From: Corinectria fuckeliana | Lineage: Eukaryota > Ascomycota > Sordariomycetes > Hypocreales > Nectriaceae | Reading direction: 5' to 3' | DNA: 64,000 nucleotides | NCBI GenBank assembly: GCA_019137255.1 | Contig: WPDH01000202.1 | Location: forward strand, 186,001 to 250,000 | Shown here: positions 56,929 through 64,000 of the stretch, piece after piece | How positions within the stretch are numbered: position 1 is the stretch's first letter | How the letters are laid out: every line of letters begins with the position of its first letter | Position numbers and translations under genes: made by a program | Notes under the pieces: generated by a model | Database searches by the model: none | Seen by the model: only the letters and a program-made list of their open reading frames with translations | Told to the model about the DNA's origin: nothing

Positions 56929-57907
56929 CTACCACAGAAACTGATCTCTGAATTCTTGAGATAGTTTCAATCTTTTTGAGGTATCTGGAGGTGGATTGCT
57001 CGAGCTTAGCACGGTATCTGCGTCTTGGTGTCGACTGTGGAATTGTGGCGTGTGGTTGGTAGGCGAGCTTATTGCCGGCGTGTCGCGCTCCTGGACAGGC
57101 TCTGTCTCAGGATCCAGTATCAACCCCGTCATTCTTAACGCGTTTCTCGTCATGAAAGGCGTGTGAGGGATGTTGCCAGAGAGGCCTGCATCTGGGAGGT
57201 TTTGATATATAATCGGCACGTCCGAGTCCCGCGATGAACTGTCCGACGGTATGGGCCCAATCCTCGCCGGAGTGTTGTCTGATGCTCTGGCTACTCCTTT
57301 GGCCTCTCTAGCCCATCTGTCAATATCGTGTGCGGACCGTAAGGGAAAGTCCTCCCACTGCGCAGCTACGGAGCCATTGTCACGTATAGCTCGGGAAGAT
57401 ATCTGGCGTCCGTCACTCGCCAAAGGAGGACGGATGTTGGACGGCGGTGCATCTTCCTTGAATGCCTGCTCAACTGTATTTTCCGCCGTGGCCATCCAGA
57501 GGCGCAATAGAGCGGTCTCGGTCTCCTGCAGCCGCTGCTCTAGGGCTTCGGTGTAGCCTTTAGCCGGGCCGCTGCAACCATGTCAAGGCAAGCACTTATT
57601 GCAGGGGAGTTTGCAGGGGATTCTGGATAGTTGACCCGGGAGATGGATTCATCTTACCGTTTCCGCGGCGCCGGCCAGAGACACGGCCGGTCCTGGGCAC
57701 GACACCTCGAGCAGACGGGTCTTTCAAGCCGAGACGGTCAGCGAACCTGTTGAAAGAATTGCAGCTGGAGGCTTGTACTTTGTTTCATCACACTGATAAC
57801 ACAACGTCAACTCCATCTACCAAACGAGTCACACAGCAACCCGGGCTCACCTTTTGTTTGCGCGATCGGCAGCTGCTGCACGCAGCGTGCCCGCGGACCA
57901 GAGCCAT
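56929..57907 (-). CDS. Zn2Cys6 transcription factor assembled across a 14-nt microexon
   Basis: Four exons are inferred: 57907..57851, 57792..57779 (14 nt), 57720..57658 and 57571..56929, giving 258 residues. Splicing joins CSSCRSRKQK, CDETKP and VCSRCRAQDRPC into a complete Zn2Cys6 cluster (C-x2-C-x6-C, then C-x2-C-x6-C). No reading without the microexon yields the third Cys in frame. Introns are 58, 58 and 86 nt, with donors GTGAGC, GTACAA and GTAAGA, and acceptors CAG, AAG and CAG. After the cluster come the usual linker and coiled-coil start GYTEALEQRLQETETALLRL and a WEDFPLRSAHDIDRW block. The protein ends LKLSQEFRDQFLW, a normal ending for this short regulator class. It lies divergent from the hydrolase at 58247 and may control it and the dehydrogenase beyond. 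Confidence 0.85.
57779..57792 (-). other. 14-nt microexon of the Zn2Cys6 gene
   Basis: On the minus strand TGTGATGAAACAAA is preceded by a CAG acceptor and followed by a GTACAAG donor. It supplies Cys-Asp-Glu-Thr-Lys, including the third zinc-binding Cys. Both flanking introns are 58 nt. Confidence 0.78.
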
Positions 57908-58246
57908 GCGCTCTCGGCTTACAAGGCCCAGCCTGAGCCGTCCGTGATACGGGGCACAGTTTCGTTCTACCGACAGCGACAGGACTCTGGCGTGCATGTG
58001 CAGATCACCACTGGACATCGGCTGAATTGAAGAAGCAAAGCAAGCCTGGGGCGGGATTTTGTGGCGCCAACATGAGTCCGCCGCGAGTGGCGAGCGACGA
58101 GGGGAGCGCTTAAACATAATGCCGATGTAACAATAACATAAGACGGATGACATATGGCAGGGCGCTCGCTTGTGTCACTTTGAGACCTTCTCTTTGAGTA
58201 ACACTACCGCCTACGAAGTACACTCACAACAGCCAGCCAGCTCAAC
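57908..58246. promoter_or_regulatory. divergent promoter between regulator and hydrolase
   Basis: 339 bp separate the start codons of the Zn2Cys6 regulator (minus) and the hydrolase (plus). This arrangement often means the regulator controls the enzyme. No CGG-type operator pair was verified. Confidence 0.4.
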
Positions 58247-59167
58247 ATGTTCCAAGATTTCCAGTCCTTCGCCGTCGAGACGCAATCCAGCCCAGACGTC
58301 ACCATCCACGGCCTCAAAAGCGGCGACTCCTCCTCCTCCTCTTCATCATCTCCCCTCCCACCGCTTCTCCTCCTCCATGGCTTCCCGCAGACCCACCACA
58401 TCTGGCACCGCGTGGCCCCGCAGCTCGCCGCCAAGTACACCGTCATCCTGATGGACATCCGCGGCTACGGCGCCTCCTCCAAGCCGGCCGCCGCGTCCGC
58501 GTACGCCAAGAGCGCCATGGCCCGCGACTGCGTAGCCGTCATGGACGCCCTGGGCTTCGCCGACGCCGCCTTCTTCGTGTGCGCCCACGACCGCGGCGCC
58601 CGCGTCGCCCACAAGCTCTGCGTCGACCATCCGCACCGCGTGCGCAAGGCCGTCCTGCTCGACATCTGCCCCACGCTCGCCATGTACTCCCAGACCGACT
58701 TCGCCTTCGCCAAGGCCTACTTCCACTGGTTCTTCCTGATCCAGCCCGAGCCGCTGCCCGAGACGCTCATCTCGGCGCGCCCGCGCGAGTGTGCCGAGAT
58801 GTTCATGGGCGGGCGGCAGGCCGCGGGGTTGAACATCTTCGAGCCGGTTTGCTTCGAGGCCTATGTCGAGAACTTTGCGGATCCGGCCACCGTTCACTCC
58901 ATGTGCCAGGACTACCGCGCCAGTGCGACGCTGGATCTGGAGGAGGCGAAGGAGGACAAGGAGAAGGGACGGTTGGTGCGCTGCCCGTTGCTTATTCTCT
59001 GGGGCAACACTGGCATTATTGAAACGAGCTTCAATGCCGTTGAAGAGTGGCGGGCTGTGACGGAACCGGGCGTTTCTGTAGAGGGATACAGCGTCGATTC
59101 AGGGCATTACATTCCCGAGAATGCGCCTGAGGATGTGGTTTCCGCGGTCAATAGTTTTCTGAACTAA
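58247..59167 (+). CDS. alpha/beta hydrolase, haloacetate dehalogenase type
   Basis: A single-exon, 306-residue alpha/beta-fold hydrolase. The oxyanion region LLLLHGFPQTHHIWHRVAP, the nucleophile elbow FFVCAHDRGARVAHKL (Asp nucleophile followed by Arg), the cap motif YFHWFFLIQPEPLPE and the His near the end in DSGHYIPENAPEDV match fluoroacetate/haloacetate dehalogenases and related epoxide hydrolases. An Asp nucleophile rather than Ser, plus the HW pair in the cap, favour dehalogenase over esterase. A run of nine or so Ser residues at 25-33 is a species-specific insertion. There is no signal peptide. The natural substrate in fungi is mostly unknown, so halide release should not be assumed. It is the first of two same-strand enzyme genes, with a dehydrogenase 550 bp downstream. 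Confidence 0.88.
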   Translation: MFQDFQSFAVETQSSPDVTIHGLKSGDSSSSSSSSPLPPLLLLHGFPQTHHIWHRVAPQLAAKYTVILMDIRGYGASSKPAAASAYAKSAMARDCVAVMDALGFADAAFFVCAHDRGARVAHKLCVDHPHRVRKAVLLDICPTLAMYSQTDFAFAKAYFHWFFLIQPEPLPETLISARPRECAEMFMGGRQAAGLNIFEPVCFEAYVENFADPATVHSMCQDYRASATLDLEEAKEDKEKGRLVRCPLLILWGNTGIIETSFNAVEEWRAVTEPGVSVEGYSVDSGHYIPENAPEDVVSAVNSFLN

Positions 59168-59719
59168 ACAAGGGACACCTGTAGCAACCTGCATATTTCA
59201 CTGTCGTCTTCCAAATACAATCGTCGCCTCCATCATGAGTACCTCCATCATCAGTAGCCTATCATGGAGCATTTTCCTCTCTGATACGGACTCTAGTACT
59301 GCCATTCTCTGATAAGTCGTATATCCAATGTCACAAAGCCGTATTGAACTGGTCATGTTCTCGGAGTAATCAATCTTGCTCACATGCCTTCGTATATACA
59401 ACAGCAGTCATGGCCGGTGTCGGTCACGATTGTAACCGTGAGTTGATTTGAGAGATGACGGAAAGGTTCGAGTGATTCGTGCATTGCCACTTATTAATTG
59501 ACTGCTACACTAAAAGGGAGGCACCTACAATTAGGTCTATGCAAGTCGTATTGCGCATTATGGCACCACTGCACAACACTATGCGGCTATTCTTTCTACC
59601 GACAACACCTTGAGTAGAAAAGACGCTCAGCTTCGCAACAAGGACTGCAAGCCACCGCTCCTCCTTATCAGTTCCTTCACTGCATCCTCTATATCCCGAC
59701 TCCCTGCAAGAAATCCAAA
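59168..59719. other. intergenic, nothing recognised
   Basis: The terminator of the hydrolase gene and the promoter of the dehydrogenase gene. The last 100 bp are pyrimidine-rich. No gene is recognised. Confidence 0.5.
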
Positions 59720-60808
59720 ATGACCACCAAGTCGCTCAAGATCGCCGTCATCCCCGGCGACGGCATCGGCGTCGAAGTCATGCCCTACGGCGTCCGCTGC
59801 CTGCAAGCCGCGGCGCAAAGGTTCAACCTCTCCCTCACCTTGGAGCACTTCGACTTCGCCAGCTGCGCCTACTACGCCCAGCACGGCGCCATGCTGCCGG
59901 CCGACTGGAAACAGACCCTCTCCGGCTTCGACGCCATCTACTTCGGCGCCGTCGGCATGCCGGCCCAGGTCCCGGACAACGTCTCGCTCTGGGGCAGCCT
60001 GCTCAAGTTCCGGCGCGAGTTCGACCAGTACGTCAACCTGCGGCCGTGCCGCCTCATGCCCGGCGTGCCGTCGCCGCTCGCGGGCCGCAAGCCGGGCGAC
60101 ATCGACTTCTGGATCGTGCGCGAGAACACCGAGGGCGAGTACAGCAGCATCGGGGGCGCCATCTTCGAGGGCACGGAGCGCGAGACGGTCGTCCAGGAGA
60201 CGGTCATGACGCGCGTGGGCGTGGACCGCGTGCTGCGCTACGCCTTCGACCTCGCGGCGAGCCGGCCGCGCCGGAAGCTGACGAGCGCGACCAAGAGCAA
60301 CGGCATCAGCATCACCATGCCGTACTGGGACGCCCGCGTGGCCGAGATGCACCGCAGGTACCCGGGCGTGGCCGTGGAGAAGTACCACGTCGACATCCTG
60401 ACGGCGCACTTTGTGCAGCGGCCCGACTCGTTCGACGTGGTCGTGGCGAGCAACCTCTTTGGCGACATCCTGTCCGACCTGGGCCCCGCGTGCACCGGCA
60501 CCATCGGCATCGCGCCGTCTGCCAACATCAACCCGGCCGGCGACTTCCCGAGCCTCTTTGAGCCGGTGCACGGAAGCGCGCCTGACATCGTCGGCAAGGG
60601 AATCGCCAACCCGGTCGGCATGATCTGGGCCGGCCAGATGATGCTGCATCACTTTGGGTTCGCCGAGGCCGCCGCAGCCATGCTCAAGGCCATTGAAAAC
60701 GTGCTTGCAAGGGGTGACTTGGACATCACGACGGCGGATATGGGAGGGCGGGGAGATACCCAGAGCTTGGGGGAGGCTATCGAGAAGGAAATTCTAGCCA
60801 TGGCATAA
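59720..60808 (+). CDS. tartrate/isopropylmalate-type NAD-dependent dehydrogenase
   Basis: A single-exon, 362-residue member of the isocitrate/isopropylmalate dehydrogenase family, closest in layout to tartrate dehydrogenase/decarboxylase (D-malate type), which oxidatively decarboxylates 2-hydroxy acids. Visible motifs are KIAVIPGDGIGVEVMP at the N-terminus, YFGAVGMP, VNLRPCRLMPG, WIVRENTEGEYSSIGG, the catalytic Lys in TSATKSNG, ASNLFGDILSDLGPAC with its two metal-binding Asp, and EPVHGSAPDIVGKGIANPVG for NAD. There is no mitochondrial presequence, so it should be cytosolic; fungal leucine-pathway enzymes are similar but differ in the substrate loop. Strong GC bias at third positions indicates good expression. 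It may work with the neighbouring hydrolase on a hydroxy acid such as tartrate. Confidence 0.92.
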   Translation: MTTKSLKIAVIPGDGIGVEVMPYGVRCLQAAAQRFNLSLTLEHFDFASCAYYAQHGAMLPADWKQTLSGFDAIYFGAVGMPAQVPDNVSLWGSLLKFRREFDQYVNLRPCRLMPGVPSPLAGRKPGDIDFWIVRENTEGEYSSIGGAIFEGTERETVVQETVMTRVGVDRVLRYAFDLAASRPRRKLTSATKSNGISITMPYWDARVAEMHRRYPGVAVEKYHVDILTAHFVQRPDSFDVVVASNLFGDILSDLGPACTGTIGIAPSANINPAGDFPSLFEPVHGSAPDIVGKGIANPVGMIWAGQMMLHHFGFAEAAAAMLKAIENVLARGDLDITTADMGGRGDTQSLGEAIEKEILAMA

Positions 60809-62043
60809 GTAGACGGAGTGGACGAAACTGATCTCGGGCCGGTTGCAACAGGAGCACATTCTCGGGAAATTCTTAAAGTGACAGTCGACAGCACGGCGTA
60901 GTATGCTGTATCTAACCGTGACAGTATAGCTTCTTCGTAGGGCCATGAAGCCTGAGACGCATTACACACTTGAGCCCCTGCTGAGGTTACTGTTGCGGGA
61001 CTTGGGGATATGTCTCTATTTCACTCGACCTGTCTCTTCCAGTCCAGGACTCATGCTACTTACTCGTCGCCAACCCTTACCGTCGCCGCCACATCCAGCT
61101 CCCTTTCAATATCACACGTACAGAATAAGGTAGCCCGAGGCTCTCAAGCACCAGCCAAGGGTCGCCAGGTACAACACTTCCTAAAAATGGCAAAAAGAAA
61201 CATACAACAGCGAGGATTCCCCGGTCGTCACCGACCCGAGTACTAATTCGCCTCTCACCAGTTTGACTGAGGGAGAGCGGACGGGATCCCGTATTTTCTA
61301 GTGGATATGGTCGTATGTACCAGGAATGCGGAAACCAGAGACCAACAAGCTGCTCGTCTTGATTTAGTTTCTCTTCACATGTACAATAGGACTAGAAACA
61401 TGCCCGCTCCCTATCAGACTATCTTAGTTGCAGGTGCTCTATTAACTGTCCATGGCATTAGAGAGTACTCCTATTTTCGTCACGTATACACAATGTCAAG
61501 GTCTAAGGTGGTTACTGACCACAAACGTCAAATGTGGTACCACACCCGCCTCAACAGCGGAATTGACCTACCCTGTAAGAGTCCCCTTATTAAATTTAAG
61601 CCGGCAAGGAAACTCCTCCAGCAGCAGTCACGTATGCTGAGAAATGTCTGAATGGGTCACACTGAGTTGGGACTATTCACGTTCTTCGTTGTTTTCCTCG
61701 GGGCTGGCTGGAACCTGGCGACGCTGTTTGCTATTGATCGTACATAGCTAACCTCCTGGGATTGCAGCAATTCGTTCAGTCGTCATCCTGAGCATCCATC
61801 GTATTAATACCAGCGCGATCTTCTTAACCTTAGTACGTAAAGATCATTCTAATAGAGGCAGATCTACAATAAATAGCACCTGGTATATTAACTTCACCCT
61901 TATAGTATAGGAAGTCTTTAATATGCTAAGGACGGTGAGGACCACATTACTAAGACCAGAGTAAAAAGAAGCGTCTTCGGAGGTCTTTACCAAGCGAAAA
62001 TGCTGTACGCATTGGCAAAAAAATGGAATCTAACCACTGACTT
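60809..62043. other. intergenic, nothing recognised
   Basis: 1.2 kb between the dehydrogenase gene and the tRNA. Open frames are short and without motifs, and 61780-61960 is AT-rich. Confidence 0.5.
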
Positions 62044-62127
62044 TGGACGAACAGGGAATCGAACCCTGGACCACTCCCAGACATGTAAAGATGCGAAGGG
62101 AGTATTATACCCCTAAACCATTCGCCC
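62044..62127 (-). tRNA. tRNA-Ala(CGC) with a 12-nt intron
   Basis: On the minus strand the acceptor stem GGGCGAA pairs with TTCGTCC and includes G3:U70, the alanine identity pair; the discriminator base is A. The T arm CAGGG-TTCGATT-CCCTG pairs perfectly. The anticodon stem CTCCC/GGGAG encloses T-T-CGC-A, giving anticodon CGC (62093-62095). A 12-nt intron, 62080..62091, follows position 37, the standard site. The D arm is weak but readable. Confidence 0.85.
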
Positions 62128-62853
62128 GGCTTATGAGAGATGGCCGACTAAAAAGAGGCTATAATCCCTGGCTGGTGGGCTTAGCTTAACGGGGCCCCTT
62201 AGTCGAGAGGAGACTAGTTGCCCAGTGGGGACTCTTCCGAAACCGCGTCAATAACCGGCAAGGTCGTCAGTCTAGGAGCCCGAGGAATAAAAGAGTAATG
62301 GAGCGATGATATGAGTGTCTCTAGAAATCAGATGGTTGCCACGATGGTGTCGACAGCGCCACGTAAAGGTTGTGAGCGTGGCGGTAACGGGATGTCTTCA
62401 GTGGACTTGGTCCCAATGTGACTCGACCAATCATTTACAATCATTTAGGAACTCAGTAGTGTACTTGCAAGCATGAGCAATCCTGGATGTAAGCTCACCG
62501 GCCATCTTCTCACTTGAACTTCTTGGGCCTTGCCGCGGACGACACTGCCTGCCCAAACCACCCTGGCCTTTCCATACTCCGACCCCGAGAATCCCCCCTC
62601 CCTCCGATCTGACTCTGGGCCCGCCCTGGCGCCGTATGTCCATTACCGCTTAGAGCCTCGTTCCGGTCCCGCCGTTTCTCGTCCTGCCTCCGTTCCGCCC
62701 AACGGCCGTAACCGCCCGACCTCCGTCGACGCGACAACTCCCCCTTCCCTTAAGCGCCGCACGCCACCTCCACCCCCTCTTCGCCCAGGATGGTAGGTTA
62801 GTAACTTCAAGTTCTTAAATCGTGAAAAACTAGATATAATCATTCGAGGTTTC
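62128..62853. other. GC-rich, proline-coding-like stretch, unassigned
   Basis: A low-complexity plus-strand frame (about 62530-62796) encodes a Pro/Arg-rich peptide ending in a polyproline run (TPPPPPLRPGW). It may be the start of the unassigned gene downstream or merely GC-rich chance. The first 300 bp after the tRNA hold nothing recognisable. Confidence 0.3.
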
Positions 62854-62953
62854 TGTTGCCGTGGGGGCTTGTTAGTGCTAAGACCTGTGTCATCTCCGCT
62901 TACGATGCCAACGACCAAAACATCACTTACGCGTCCTTTACCCCTCTTTCCGC

Positions 62954-63001
62954 CCTGACTTCCATCCTGACTCTCATCCTGACTTTCATCCTGACTTCCA
63001 T
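62954..63001. repeat. 12-nt minisatellite, four copies
   Basis: Four direct copies of CCTGACTTCCAT with one or two substitutions run without gaps over 48 bp. In the open frame they encode a repeating Leu-Thr-x-Ile unit. Confidence 0.9.
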
Positions 63002-63076
63002 CATGCTAAACGACTTGCCGCGACTGGATTACGCCTCCGTCTTTGGCATCGGGCATGATCTGAAACACACTCTCGA

Positions 63077-63916
63077 ATGTTGCAGGCTGCGCAGTGCTTC
63101 TATCGTTTGAAGAAGGAAATAGAGAGGCAGAAGTCAATGCTTGCGTCGGCCACGGTGCAGCAATTCCGAAAACGTCAAACGCTGCTCCCCGAGAACGTCG
63201 CCAAGTCCATCGATGACGACCGGTACCGTCTCTTACTACCTCTTGTCATCAACCAGCCTTCCGTGGAAGCCTTGTACAATTTTATTACCGCTTGTCTCGT
63301 TTTATCCAACCACCGTGTAGACGGCTTGAAAGAATGCGGTCTTCTGGATGACTTCCCTCAGTTGTTCAAAGGCGTAGTCGGTGTCGTCTCTGTCCTACAT
63401 AGTACCAAAGACAATCGAAGCCACCACCACCATTGTCATCGAGAACTTTGAAAAGATCGAAGATCCATTAACTTGCCAGTTACGGGGTAAGTTTTCGTGT
63501 TTCAATCCAAGCCCAACCTAATTTCCCTATAAATCTTTACGTCTGCGAGAACTGAACCATCTGCCAAACGAGCCCGTCTCAGCGAGCAAGGCGAAGGATT
63601 TTCAGAAAGTGTTTCAAGCAGGACTATAATCGAGCCCTTAGTGTTGGAACCAGAATTACTCGAGGGTGCCCAAGAGGAACTCGATCCTAACTAACCTCCA
63701 GTTTCTAGCCCTAGGCGTAAGTCTGATCTGCCCTTAAAGAACCGTGCATTAGTCATCCTAGATATTGTAATGCATCTTGAGGGGGCAGTAATTAAACGCC
63801 TAGAAGCACTGCTGGGACCGAACTCTCCGCTTTTGCAGGCCATTAAGAGCAGCCGCCAATGGCGTTGGGAAAGGGCAAGGGAAAAGGGCATTTTGACCCC
63901 GAAAGGTCTAGCATGA
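63077..63916 (+). CDS. unassigned coding-like region, probably several exons or a relic
   Basis: The first segment (from an ATG at 63077) is helical and charged: MLQAAQCFYRLKKEIERQK, then DDDRYRLLLPLVINQPSVEA and LKECGLLDDFPQLFKG. After a frame change around 63405, IEATTTIVIENFEKIEDPL continues. A last segment ends at about 63916 with LVILDIVMHLEGAVIKRLEA and SSRQWRWERAREKGILTPKG. All three look like true coding sequence with sensible composition. A GTAAGT at 63486 could be a splice donor, but the joints are not resolved and at least one break looks like a frameshift. I do not recognise the family. It might extend 5' into 62530-63076. Confidence 0.35.
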
Positions 63917-64000
63917 ACAGATTGCATGATCGCGATGATTCTGGGCTCCGAGAGTCATGACCTTTCGATTGTTATCAAGGTGGGATATCCTGCTGGGAAA

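Noticed and set aside
59627..60652. A 341-residue open frame antisense to the tartrate-type dehydrogenase
   Set aside because: It mirrors the GC-rich third positions of the real gene and encodes Arg/Val/His-rich low-complexity sequence with no motif.
1..64000. CRISPR array, bacterial operon signals, rRNA genes
   Set aside because: No regularly spaced repeats and no rRNA-like sequence were found; the introns and gene families are eukaryotic.

Overview
The window is nuclear DNA of a filamentous ascomycete (Pezizomycotina). Genes carry short GT-AG introns of about 48-95 nt with CTAAC-type branch sites. The families present (HET, NWD-NACHT-ankyrin, RTA1, Zn2Cys6, DIT1-type isocyanide synthase) are typical of that group. 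GC-rich genes are separated by AT-rich, stop-laden DNA and by several decaying genes, so it reads as an accessory, possibly subtelomeric, region. The species cannot be named from the sequence alone.

Layout. 1-12 kb: a HET-domain protein, long gene-poor stretches, an anion:cation symporter-type MFS permease, a decayed medium-chain dehydrogenase/reductase and a Ser/Thr-rich secreted protein. 12.5-16.5 kb: a large NLR-like protein (NWD, NACHT, ankyrin) whose first intron appears to be GC-AG. 17-20 kb: a 3-dehydroshikimate dehydratase-like gene divergent from a broken flavoprotein gene. 23-31 kb: a LovD/EstB-type serine hydrolase, an RTA1 membrane protein, a second HET protein and a secreted M28 leucine aminopeptidase. 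32-33 kb: a BTB-like gene whose degraded paralogue lies at 46.8-47.5 kb.

35.3-42.6 kb: the most interesting block. It holds an isocyanide synthase of the DIT1/PvcA family, a DIT2/CYP56-like P450 and a DHA1-type MFS exporter. This is the same three-part set as yeast DIT1-DIT2-DTR1, and together they form a plausible isocyanide biosynthetic cluster. A seven-TM protein gene follows immediately.

47.9-52 kb: a small C2H2 zinc-finger protein, an OTT_1508-like deaminase with a problematic 5' end, and a three-exon gene for a 101-residue cysteine-rich secreted protein whose exons are too short to stand out as ORFs. 54.6-60.8 kb: a regulator with the fungal middle homology region but no visible zinc cluster, and a Zn2Cys6 regulator on the other strand whose zinc cluster is assembled across a 14-nt microexon. 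These are followed by an alpha/beta hydrolase of haloacetate-dehalogenase type and a tartrate/isopropylmalate-type dehydrogenase, perhaps a small catabolic unit. 62 kb: an intron-containing tRNA-Ala(CGC). The last 2 kb hold unassigned coding-like sequence and a 12-nt minisatellite.

Exon models come from reading splice signals and frame by eye. They have not been tested against transcripts or databases.
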